Origin: Canna indica
Taxonomy: Eukaryota > Streptophyta > Magnoliopsida > Zingiberales > Cannaceae
Direction of reading: 5' to 3'
Assembly (NCBI GenBank): GCA_034359265.1
Contig: CP136891.1
Location: forward strand, 39,982,001 to 40,046,000
DNA: 64,000 nt
Positions 12,292 through 21,474 of this stretch are shown piece by piece. Position numbers and translations under genes: made by a program. The first letter of the stretch is position 1. Each line of letters opens with the position of its first letter. Below the pieces are notes generated by a model, which saw only the letters and a list, made by a program, of their open reading frames with translations, had not been told where the DNA came from and ran no database searches.

Positions 12292-13835
12292 TTGTGGGAC
12301 TGGGTGATCTTTTTCTTACCCGGTTTCCTAGAACTCTCTACACCTCCTTTGGCCTTTTTAATCTTGTCATGGATATTCTTGTCATGGACATTTCCATCCT
12401 CAATAGGATCATAATCATCATCATTATGCATATCATTATCTGACGAGTCTGCAAGAACATTGAACCTGTTGGGAGAAATTGTAAAGCTTTCAGACTGTGG
12501 CCTATCTGGTTCAATAACACTTGTGTTGCCTTTCTTCCGAATATTTCCATCTGAGAGAATAGGAGACATAGTCACGTCCTTCACATACTTTTTAAGATTT
12601 CTCTCTTCTTCATTGTGAGCAACAATATCCTCTTGTTGTGGTTTAGGAGATGGTTGGGGTTGTGCCTTCTTTGGAACCCAACTCAGATTGGCGCTAGTAC
12701 CGCAATTCCTAGTAGCATGGCCAAACTTTTTGCAATTTGTGCAGTGAACCGGTATCCAATCATATTCAACATGAATAACATATTCTTCATTATTAACATG
12801 CACAGGCAGTTCTCTAGGATAAGTGCAGTCCAAATTCACCTCAATACAAGCACGCATATAATCCAAACGCTGTTTCGTGGATGACATGTGATCAAGATGG
12901 ACAGGGTTGCCAATAACGCTGCAAAATTTGTTAATAAAGAAAGGAGTCCACATAAATAATGGAACATTAAAAAACTTTACCCAAATAGGAATGGTTGCCA
13001 TTTCGGCTTTTTCCAACTTCAAAGTTCTATTCCATCTCCGAAGAGCAAGAAAACGATTCTGAATAAACCATGGGCCACCCTCAAGAATAGAATCTGCATC
13101 GTCCCTCTGAGAGAATCGAAAAATAAAGAACCCAGACTCCATAGTAAGCACCTCGACGTTGCCACTAATTTTCCACATCTTTGTCACCCAATTTTTCACG
13201 ACTCTGTAAGGAAGGCGTGGCCCAATAAAGTGTCCAACTAAGGAGGATTGCCAATACTTTTCCCCTGCTAAAATCTCTTCTTGAGGAACCTCAATAATAA
13301 TATTACCATCCACAAGATTCGGCTCCTCAAAACTAAGCTTAGTTTCAAGAGTATGCGCATCTGAGGAGAATAGCGAACTCCAAGAAGAAGAAATTCCGTG
13401 TCCAACCATAGGTGCTGGTGAAGACCTAGGTGGACAATTCAAAGGATGCATATCATGATGAGGAACTGAAGGGAGCATGCCTTTGATGGAGGAATGAGTG
13501 GCCTCATCAATATCTAATTCATCTATTGTCTTCATGAGAAGTGTCATAGCTGCAACATCTGAGGCCTTAGCACAATCAAGGACAGCAGCATTGGCATGAT
13601 AATCTGGTGCAACACACTGTGAGGAAGTTGCAATTTCAACACGCCTGGGCATAGAACGATCACGACGAACATCACTTGAAGGAAAGGTAGACTCCACAAG
13701 CTTAGAGTTCTTCATGGTCGACAAGTCGGTATTCCTCTTGAGGATAGAGCGGAGAAAATCCGAGGATGAGGAAGAAGAAGACGAAGCACCGACAGGAGGA
13801 GGTAGACAGATTCCTGGAACCACAAAATCGGCCAT
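12282..13835 (-). CDS. LINE ORF1 protein (DUF4283, CCHC zinc knuckle)
   Basis: A nucleic-acid-binding ORF1p of plant L1 elements. I place the start at the internal ATG (MADFVVPGICLPPP). The upstream in-frame ATG at 13922 would add 29 cysteine-rich residues that look like 5' UTR. A variable N-terminal half is followed by a DUF4283 domain (EKYWQSSLVGHFIGPRLP through SGFFIFRFSQRDDADSIL and GGPWFIQNRFLALRRW). A CCHC_4 zinc knuckle (CTNCKKFGHATRNC) and a charged C terminus with poly-acidic and lysine-rich runs follow. The frame has no stop, making it the best preserved LINE gene here. Its stop codon overlaps the ORF2 start. Confidence 0.85.
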   Translation of the reverse strand: MADFVVPGICLPPPVGASSSSSSSSDFLRSILKRNTDLSTMKNSKLVESTFPSSDVRRDRSMPRRVEIATSSQCVAPDYHANAAVLDCAKASDVAAMTLLMKTIDELDIDEATHSSIKGMLPSVPHHDMHPLNCPPRSSPAPMVGHGISSSWSSLFSSDAHTLETKLSFEEPNLVDGNIIIEVPQEEILAGEKYWQSSLVGHFIGPRLPYRVVKNWVTKMWKISGNVEVLTMESGFFIFRFSQRDDADSILEGGPWFIQNRFLALRRWNRTLKLEKAEMATIPIWVKFFNVPLFMWTPFFINKFCSVIGNPVHLDHMSSTKQRLDYMRACIEVNLDCTYPRELPVHVNNEEYVIHVEYDWIPVHCTNCKKFGHATRNCGTSANLSWVPKKAQPQPSPKPQQEDIVAHNEEERNLKKYVKDVTMSPILSDGNIRKKGNTSVIEPDRPQSESFTISPNRFNVLADSSDNDMHNDDDYDPIEDGNVHDKNIHDKIKKAKGGVESSRKPGKKKITQSHKCK

Positions 13836-14088
13836 AGCGCTAACGGAAGCCAACGGAACCCGAACACAACACCCAAGGAAGCAACAACCCCTTTGCTGAC
13901 AACTGAAACCACCATGCAACAACTAGCCTCCGGGAAAAGCTGCTGGTAACCGGATAGAACCCAAGAGCCGAGCAAGAAGGTGAAGCAGGAACCACTATAA
14001 TGCACCACGAAAACGGCACAAACCAGAAGGCCAAATCCAACGCCGAAGGGAAAGAACAGCAGAAGAACCAAGAGATCGCCAGCAACCG

Positions 14089-14396
14089 CACTACTAGAAA
14101 CTTCGTCTTCAGCAACGGCTATCAGCGACGGCCGCTCAAGCCGTTGCTATTTGCAACGGCATTCTTACGGCCGCTCGAGCCATTGCAGAAAATTGTATCT
14201 GCAACGGCTTTCTAACGGAAAACCAAGCCGTTGCTGATTATTTTAATTATCAGCAACGGCTTTCGGACAGAAAGGCGAGCCGTTGCTGATATTTTAATTT
14301 TCAGCAACGGCTTTCTAACGGATAAGTGAGCCGTTGCTGATGATAACTTATCAGCAACGGCGTTCTAACGGGCGAGTGAGCCGTTGCTGATAAGTT
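14089..14396 (+). repeat. Left terminal and subterminal repeats of CACTA B
   Basis: CACTACTAGAAA is followed by a dense array of the motif AGCAACGGC and its complement GCCGTTGCT in alternating orientation, with spacers such as TTTCTAACGG. By analogy with En/Spm, whose subterminal motifs bind TnpA, these are probable binding sites for the second-gene product (19091-20626). That role is inferred. Confidence 0.85.
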
Positions 14397-14520
14397 TATA
14401 TAGGGCACCAGTCGCGCCCGACCCTTCTTCCTCCCGCTGCTGCCGCCGCTCCTGCCGACGCCACTCGCCGCCGCTGCTGCCGCTGCTGCCGACGCCGACC
14501 GCTGCTTCCGACTTGTTCAG
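14397..14520 (+). promoter_or_regulatory. Predicted TNP2 core promoter and leader exon of B
   Basis: A TATA box (TATATA at 14397-14402) lies at the inner edge of the subterminal array. About 120 bp of GC-rich leader follow, ending in a good splice donor (TTGTTCAG, then GTATGT, at 14520/14521). The same TATA box and donor occur in D on the minus strand (40403-40410 and about 40270). A matching acceptor (TTGATTGACAG) lies 4 bp before the TNP2 ATG, suggesting a roughly 1-kb 5'-UTR intron. Not proven by sequence alone. Confidence 0.55.
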
Positions 14521-14807
14521 GTATGTCTCCTCCCTGCGGCCGTCTCTTCCTTGCGGCCGGCGGGAATCACCCGACCGAAACCCTATTTCTAGGGTTTCGG
14601 CCGGCGGCGGTCGGCCGATGGCCGCCACCGGACCTTCTGCAGTGGCCGGACAGTGTGTCCGGCCACTGTACGCCGGCGCCGGAGGGTGGACTCCGGCGCC
14701 GGAATTTATAATTTATATATATAATTTATATTATTTTATAATTGTTAATTAATTGTTTAGATTAATTTTTTAATTTGTTAGATTAATTATTACGGTTTAG
14801 ATTAATT

Positions 14808-15074
14808 TCGGACGCGCGCCGAAATCGTCCACTTCGGACGCGCGCCGGAATCGTCCACTTCGGACGCACGTCGGAATCGTCCACTTCGGACGTGCGCCGG
14901 AATCATCCACTTCGGACGCGCACTGGTATCGTCCACTTCGGACGCGCGCCGGTATCATCCAATTCGGACTCGCGCCGGAATCGTCCACTTCGGACGCGTG
15001 CCGGAATCGTGCAATTCGGACTCGCGCCGGAATCGTCCACTTCGGACGCGCCCCGAAATCGTCCAATATGGACT
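14808..15074 (+). repeat. 26-bp tandem repeat array in CACTA B
   Basis: About ten copies of a 26-bp unit of the form CGGACGCGCGCCGGAATCGT plus CCACTT, with scattered substitutions. It lies in the presumed 5'-UTR intron between the leader and the hairpin. D has a similar array at 39719-40007 and A has about three degenerate units at 5219-5300. Long open frames across it are periodic and present on both strands, so they are not genes. Confidence 0.9.
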
Positions 15075-15262
15075 CGAACTGTCTCGAAACATTTAGAAAA
15101 TAATCATCCTCCGACGAGTTGATATGTTTCACGTACGCATCGACGATCGGATATGATTTAGCAAAACCTTAGATCCGTTCGGGAATTGTATGTTCGTGTA
15201 AAAGAAGTAGATGATCTTTTATACGACGTACAATTCTTGAATTGTCCCTGATTGGACAATTT

Positions 15263-15470
15263 GGGAATATAGTTATTTGTACTGCACTTACGTTTTTATT
15301 TTAACTGTTAACTAATTATTCTAAATTTCGGCAACATCTCTCTTGTTCTCCGATACGCGCCCAGATGATATGCGTATTCGGAGAACTGTAGGGAGATGCT
15401 GTCGAAATTTAGAATAATTAGTTAACAGTTAAAATAAAAACGTAAGTGCAGTACGAATAACATAAATCCC
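15263..15470 (+). repeat. Conserved 208-bp hairpin upstream of TNP2, copy B
   Basis: Two arms (15263-15358 and 15372-15470) pair along nearly their whole length around a 13-nt loop. The central stem includes TTCTCCGATACGC with GCGTATTCGGAGAA. It sits 65 bp before the TNP2 start, inside the predicted 5'-UTR intron, and is also present in A and D. Confidence 0.9.
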
Positions 15471-15535
15471 GAATGGAATAGGACAATCTCACCTAAAGAC
15501 ATTAACCAAAGAAATTGTCATTGATTGACAGAATC

Positions 15536-18500
15536 ATGTCGGCTGATCGAAGTTGGATGTACCGACGTCTTGATCGTGGAGCTTTAATGAATGAGTTTCG
15601 ATTAGGCGTAACGTACTTCCTCAATTTCGCCTATTCGAATCGAAATTTCGTTAGCATGGGTGATCAAATCTGATGTCCGTGCCGTATTTGTTCAAATGGA
15701 CGATTTTTGGATCGGGAGACTGTCACTCTGCATCTATATACCAAAGGATTTGCACCAAGATATTTTCTATGGACTTGTCACGGGGAGTCACGCGAAGTTG
15801 GGACGTCGAGCAATCCTGTCGTTCAGACATATGGTGAATCTTCCTCTGCTGGTGCTTCTTCATCCAGTCAATGTAGGGGGTCAAATCCCTATAGAACTAT
15901 GATACTTGATAGTCTTGGGGGTCAATTCCACCTGAATGATAATGTTGATCGGCCAGATCTTCAGACATCAGTCCCACCAGATACTACAGCGGTTGATATC
16001 ACAGAAGTAGGGGCTGCGGTAGAGATTGAATTACCGAATAAAGAAGCTGCAGAATTTTACGAGATGTTGAAAGCTGCCGATGAACCTTTGTATGAGAATT
16101 GTTCTAAATACACTAGGTTTTCAGCAATGACACAGCTCTTAAGCATCAAGGCCGATTGTAATATCAGCGGAGTTGCGTATGATCGGATTGCTGGATTGAT
16201 TAATGGAATGCTGCCTACTGATAACAAGTTTGAGCCTACTTTTTATAAGACTAAAAAGCTAATGAGAAAATTGGGGCTTGGGTACGAAAAAATACACGCG
16301 TGCCAAAATAACTGCATTTTATATTATAAAGAAAATGTGCAGTTGGATAAATGCCCTGTATGTCAACACCCTCGTTACAAGGAGAAGAAATCGGTCCGAC
16401 AGAAAAATATCCCGTTTAAGGTGCTTCGGTATTTTCCACTAACACCGAGGCTTCAAAGGTTATTCATGTCGGAAAAGACAGCCCCCTACATGAGTTGGCA
16501 TGCAAGAAGTCGTGATGATACAGTAATGACTCATCCATCTGACAGTGAAGCATGGAAACATTTGGATACATGTTATCCTTCATTTGCTAGGGATACTAGA
16601 AATATCAGATTGGGATTGTGCACAGATGGTTTTAATCCGTTTGGACATTCTGCAACTCCTTATTCAGTTTGGCCAGTGCTGCTGACAGTTTATAATTTGC
16701 CACCGTCAATGTGCATGAAAGATGAATTTATTTATCTTTCGATAATTATTCCGGGTCCTAAGGGTCCGCGAAAAGAAATTGACATATTTCTCAGACCCTT
16801 GATAGATGAATTGAAAACATTGTGGACTGAGGGAGCTGTCACTTATGATTGTCATCGGAAGCAAAACTTCAATTAAAAGGCCGCGGTCTTGTGGACAATC
16901 AATGATTTCCCGGCGTACGGCATGTTGTCGGGTTGGAGCACTCACGGCCGACTCTCTTGTCCGTATTGTATGGAACACTCTAAATCAATCAGTCTTCAGA
17001 ACGGACGAAAAATCTCATTCTTTGATTGTCATCGTCGATTCCTACCGGTTAATCACCAGTATCGAAGGAATCGTAATAAATTTACTAAGGGCAGAGTCGA
17101 AAGAGATGGGCCACCACCGATGTTGTCTGGTGAACAAATGTTAGCACGTGTTTCAGCACTTCCAGATATAGTATTTGGTCGCAATGAAAGAGTGTTAGGT
17201 TTTGGCCAAACACACAACTGGGTGAAAAAAAGTATCTTTTGGGAATTGCCCTATTGGAGTTCATTATTGATTCGACATAATTTAGATGTCATGCACATTG
17301 AAAAAAATGTGTTTGATAATATTTTCAACACTGTGATGGATATTTCTGGAAAAACTAAAGATAATGTCAAAGCCCGACATGATCTGAAAATACTTTGTAA
17401 AAGACCAGAGTTGGAGTTACAAGAGGTCAACGGACGATATCTGAAACCGAAGGCCCTATATGTGTTAAATAAACAACAGATCAAAGATATTTGTCAATGG
17501 GTAAAAGAACTCAGATTACCCGATGGATATGCTTCAAACTTATCTCAATGTGTGAACGTCGATGATTGCAAAATATCAGGGATGAAGAGCCATGATTGTC
17601 ATGTATTAATACAGAGATTACTTCCGATCGCATTTCGAGATCTTCTACCTGATAATATTTGGGGTCCGTTGACTGAATTAAGTATGTTTTTTAGAAGCAT
17701 CTGTGCAAATGTCCTTCGAGTCGAAGATATATCAACACTTGAAAATAATATTGTTGAAATCATATGCAAGCTGGAGCAGTTTTTCCCTCCTGCATTTTTT
17801 GACTCGATGGAGCATCTACCGATACACTTGGCATACGAGGCACGAGTTGGTGGCCCCGTTCAATATCGTTGGATGTACTTATTTGAAAGATACATGAATC
17901 GTCTGAAGAAAAAAGTAAAGAACACCGCAGCTGTTGAAGGATCAATATCTGAATCGTATATCATCCAAGAAATTTCAACATTCTGCTCATTTTACTTTGA
18001 ATCGACAGTACATACAAGATTTGATCGTCTTCCACGTAACGATGACGGGGGTGTTCGACATTCAGATGGACGTTTAAATATATTTTGTCACTCTGGTCGT
18101 GCTTTTGGTTCTCGTCCATCTCGACACTTAAGCGATGAAGAGTATCATTTGGCACACTTGTATGTATTACTCAATTGTCCAGAGATTAAACAATTCATTG
18201 AAATATTTGACATTGAGATGGTGCAAAAATACTCTATTCACAACGATCAAGAATTGGAGAGATTACGGAATCGTGATTTCCCTACTTGGATTCAGACTTA
18301 CAGCAAAGATCACAGAGCTGAAATAGATGAAAGAATATTTGAGTTTGTTAGTGGACCGTCGCGACTTGTGTTGTGCTATAGCGGATATTTTGTTAACGGG
18401 TATAAATTTCACACACTTGAATATTCATCTACAAAAAAGACGATGAATGCTGGGGTCTGCGTGAAAGGGACATCCTATGTTGAATGTGATATGGATTTCT

Positions 18501-19015
18501 ATGGACTGGTGGAAGAAGTGATAGAGTTGCACTACTTCGGCTTGAAATCAGTGATCCTATTTAGATGTCATTGGTTCGATACAACAGAAAGGGGCATGAA
18601 AGTTCATCCAAAATACAAACTTGTTGAGGTCAATTACAAATTGAAATTGGCAGCAAATGAGCCTTTTATATTGGCATCACAAGCCGAACAAGTATATTAC
18701 GCGAAGTATCCGGCTCGAAATAAAGATAGAGCGGATTGGCGTGTAGTCTGTAAGACAAAAGGTAGAGGAAAAATTGATCCGATAGTAGGAGAAAATGATC
18801 CTCCTGGTTTCTATCAAGAAGATGATCTTCCTGCTGTGGACCGTATTATTCCAATACTCGAGGATGCAGACACAACGTCAATTCAATTAGAAGTTGAATA
18901 TGCTGATGATGACGATCATGAAATTGAGGAAGCTGGAGATGAAGAAGATGAAGAAGAGGAAGAAGAGGAAGAAGAAGAAGAATTCGAAGACTATTATTCA
19001 GATGATGAAGAATAA
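15536..19015 (+). pseudogene. TNP2-type CACTA transposase, one frame with two nonsense codons (B)
   Basis: A single frame of 1,160 codons from ATG 15536 to TAA 19015, without introns. It would encode the cut-and-paste transposase acting on the CACTA ends. Order of domains: Transpos_assoc N terminus (residues about 1-90, WMYRRLDRG), tnp2 core (GLCTDGFNPFG near residue 364; PAYGMLSGWSTHGRLSCPYC near 457-478), DUF4218 (about 625-760), DUF4216 (about 980-1055) and a strongly acidic tail. It is broken by TGA at 15671-15673 (codon 46; CGA in D) and TAA at 16874-16876 (codon 447; TTA in D). The rest is open, so inactivation looks recent. The start matches the D copy and follows a splice-acceptor-like TTGATTGACAG. 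Confidence 0.92.
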
Positions 19016-19090
19016 TTGTAAAGTATATATTTTATTAAATATATCTCTACTATTTATACAATAATCTGATTATATGTCTGTTCGACAGAT

Positions 19091-20626
19091 ATGTCTGGTC
19101 GTGGTTATCGACGCAGGAGAGTTTCGGAGTCTCCGATCGGTGAGACTCCAGCACTTACTCATGCTGCTGATCCACCTGTTGCTGATCCTCATTCCGATGA
19201 TACTGCCGAGGCTAGTACATCCAGACGTAGGCGGCCACGCGGGCCGAACAGGTGGCAGCCTCCACCAGCCACAGAGTCACGTAGATTGATTAGCGTGATT
19301 GGGGAGCGGTAATATATCATGAATTATGAATCATTACAAATTCATTATATCATAATATAATATTAAAATTTATTTTTGTTGTGCAGGTTCGAGCAAGAAG
19401 AAGTGCCGAGGAGCATTTCTTCTACTATTCGACGATACATGCACGGGGCATGGCCTACGTGGTCTCACGTGCCTAGCGAGCACGTCGACATGTTATGGCG
19501 CGAGTTTGAGGCACGTATTATTATTATTTTTTACATGCATGATGATATATTAATATTGGTACTGATATTATTATTTTGTAGGCTCGCTATACATGGGCCG
19601 AGGAACAGAGGCCCTTCATTTACGCTGCCTGGGAGGCTATTTCCCGGGCAAGGTACAATGGGCAGCTGGGGCAGGCTCGGTCCCAAGCGATGGCCCGAGC
19701 TGGGACCACTAACATCGCGGAGACTCGGGGATACGGCCCCAGTTGGATTACTCCGGATATATGGGACCAGCTCGTGGGGATATGGTCGACGGATCGATGG
19801 CAGGAGGTTTCTCGGAATGCGGCTAGAAATCGCATGTCGGGAGGAGCAGCGCGTCACACCGGCGGCTCTGTTGCATTTGTAGTGCACGCAAACCGTATGG
19901 TAAGTATATCTTTTAATTATATATTTTATTTGTTATTATGTGTACTAATTAATGTATTTGTTTTGTAAATGTAGACGACGGGGTCGGATGACGGGAGTGT
20001 CCAGCGACCCTCCCTGATGGCGGTGTTTGAGCGGACTCACCGTCGAGCACATGGGACGGGGGAGTACATCCACAACCGCGCTGCATACATTATGGTAATT
20101 ATATATTTGTTTAAATTATTCATTATATATTTATAATTTAAGTTTTATGATAAATATTAAACAAAAAATCAAACTCGAGTAGGAGACCTACAGCCAGACG
20201 GTGGTGCAGCGCGGGGGTACCCCCGAGGACTTTGACGCATCATCGTGGGTCGAGGCCGCAGGTGGCTGGGACCATGGCCGCGTATATGGCTTCGCAGATA
20301 GTGGTCATGCGCGAGCCGTACTAGGGCCACTTGGGGCACCGACCCCTCCGGTCGCTGGTGAGCGGCCGTCCACCTCTAGATCCAGTTATGATCATAGTAA
20401 CAGAATAAGGACTCTAGAGGAGACGGTCGCGCGTCAGACTGAGATGATGGAGCGCCAGAGTCAGATGATGGTAGATATACAATCTATGCTACGCAACATG
20501 TCAGGTCATCCCGAAGCAGGCATCTCTTCGGCATCATCTAATCCGTCGTCCTCGAGTCAGTCTACGCCGGTGTACACTCAAGCGCTCCAGACCCCGCCAT
20601 ATAATCCAGACCATCCTCCATCTTGA
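19091..20626 (+). CDS. Transposase_24-type second CACTA protein, five exons, open (B)
   Basis: The predicted exons are 19091-19308, 19387-19510, 19582-19899, 19975-20094 and 20183-20626. Together they give 1,224 nt and 407 residues with all phases compatible. Exon 1 encodes an arginine/proline-rich N terminus (MSGRGYRRRR). Exons 2-3 hold the plant transposase (Ptta/En/Spm, Transposase_24) region, with MHGAWPTWSHVPSEHVD, YGPSWITPDIWDQL, and HTGGSVAFVVHANRM. Exon 5 has GTPEDFDASSWVEAAGGWDHGRVYGF, a glutamine/methionine coiled coil and an S/P-rich tail. Exon structure is supported by F, where exon 2 is also 124 nt. The exon 2 donor is GC instead of GT. The start is 75 bp after the TNP2 stop, so co-transcription is likely. 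The role is probably binding of subterminal repeats, inferred from TnpA. Confidence 0.82.
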
Positions 20627-20749
20627 TCGTGAGATTTTTTGTTTGGATATTGAACTTGTTTAACTTATTTTGTTTGGATATTGATACTTCAATTTTGCAT
20701 TTGAATTGTTTTTATACTATCGTGGATAATTATCAATATAAGTATAATT

Positions 20750-20860
20750 GTTTTGATGTATATATGTTGGTGTGTTTGTGATGTGTGAATGAATGTGTAT
20801 GAGGTGTTTGTGATGTGTGAATGAATGTGTGTATGAGGGTATGGGTGTGTGAGTTATGTA
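20750..20860 (+). repeat. GTGTG/GAATGAATG-rich simple repeat
   Basis: An irregular microsatellite built from GTGTTTGTGATGTGTGAATGAATGTG-like units (two clear copies, then GTGTGTATGAGGG). It lies between the second gene and the right subterminal array of B. D carries the corresponding stretch at 36125-36200. Confidence 0.7.
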
Positions 20861-20929
20861 TCAGATAAATGTATCAATGTATCAATGGAAATTTGAAATT
20901 TTCAAATTTTTTGGTTGCAGGTATTGGTC

Positions 20930-21322
20930 ATCAGCAACGGCTTTCCCACGGGTATCCGTGGGAAAGCCGTTGCTAAAAGTGTATCGAAAGCCGTTGCTGA
21001 TGATCTACAGCAACGGCTTAGCGACAGCGTTTTACTAACGGCGTTGCTACGGACTCAGCGGCCGTTGCTATTAATGTTATCAGCAACGACTCCGGGTCTG
21101 TTGCAAACCCGTTGCTGATAATAGTTTTAGCGACGGCCCGAGCGGCCGTTGCTGATAATGTTTTGAGCGACGGCCCGAGCGGCCGTCGCTGATCCGTTGC
21201 GAAGTCATCAGCAACGCGACTTTCTGTCACGGCGCTATTGCAACGGCTCAGCCGTTGCTGATGCTCTTCAGCAACGGCTCAGCAACGGCATCAGCCGTTG
21301 CTGATGACCATTTTTCTAGTAG
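20930..21322 (+). repeat. Right subterminal and terminal repeats of CACTA B
   Basis: Many copies of CAGCAACGGC and GCCGTTGCTG in both orientations, some with CGACGGCCCGAGCGGCCGT spacers, end at TTTTTCTAGTAG. The final bases are ATG rather than TG, so the right terminal repeat is imperfect and a 3-bp target duplication cannot be assigned. Confidence 0.85.
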
Positions 21323-21463
21323 ATGGGCAAACCCTAGAACGCCGCCGCCACAAGAAGACCCAGCGTCGCCGCAGGAGAACTTGCACCAATCACCGCAGCA
21401 ACGAGAACTAAACCACCTGCACAAACCCAACAACACTAACCTCCAAGGGCAGCAAATCTAGAA
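21323..21463 (-). mobile_element. 5' UTR tip of the LINE, separated by CACTA B
   Basis: On the minus strand this GC-rich stretch reads like a plant LINE leader, ending with CTAGGGTTTGCCCAT. It lies directly outside the right end of CACTA B, and its continuation is the LINE 5' UTR at 13836-14088 on the other side of B. The outer boundary near 21463 is approximate because CACTA C sequence begins there without a visible target duplication. Confidence 0.6.
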
Positions 21464-21474
21464 TCGCCTACAGA

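Larger units (their letters stand above)
8279..14088 (-). mobile_element. L1-type LINE retrotransposon (main part; 5' tip at 21323-21463)
   Basis: A minus-strand non-LTR element. The 3' end is marked by a short poly(A), seen as a T run at 8279-8285. The 3' UTR (8286-8636) has three copies of an ACAACTCGGGCCAAG-like motif. ORF2 lies at 8637-12291 and ORF1 at 12282-13835, overlapping by 10 nt. The 5' UTR is split by CACTA B, and its outer part continues at 21323-21463. No target-site duplication could be matched between the A side and the C side. Confidence 0.85.
14089..21322 (+). mobile_element. CACTA (En/Spm) element B, nearly complete, 7.2 kb
   Basis: The left terminus is CACTACTAGAAAC. The right end reads TTTCTAGTAG, so the final TG of the expected inverted repeat is altered. 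Between them lie subterminal arrays of AGCAACGGC motifs at both ends, a promoter region with TATA box, a 26-bp tandem array, a 208-bp hairpin, TNP2 (two nonsense codons) and an open five-exon Transposase_24 gene. It is inserted in the 5' UTR of the LINE. D (35682-40716) is a very close, internally deleted relative in the opposite orientation. Confidence 0.93.

Noticed and set aside
14808..15074. Regular repeat array considered as a CRISPR array
   Set aside because: The repeats are contiguous with no unique spacers, there are no cas genes, and the DNA is plant nuclear.
14797..15132. Open frames of 76-111 codons with periodic RPKWTIPARVRSGRF-like peptides (also 39627-40028 on both strands)
   Set aside because: They arise from the 26-bp tandem repeat, whose unit length gives openness in several frames and on both strands. 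There is no codon bias or start context.
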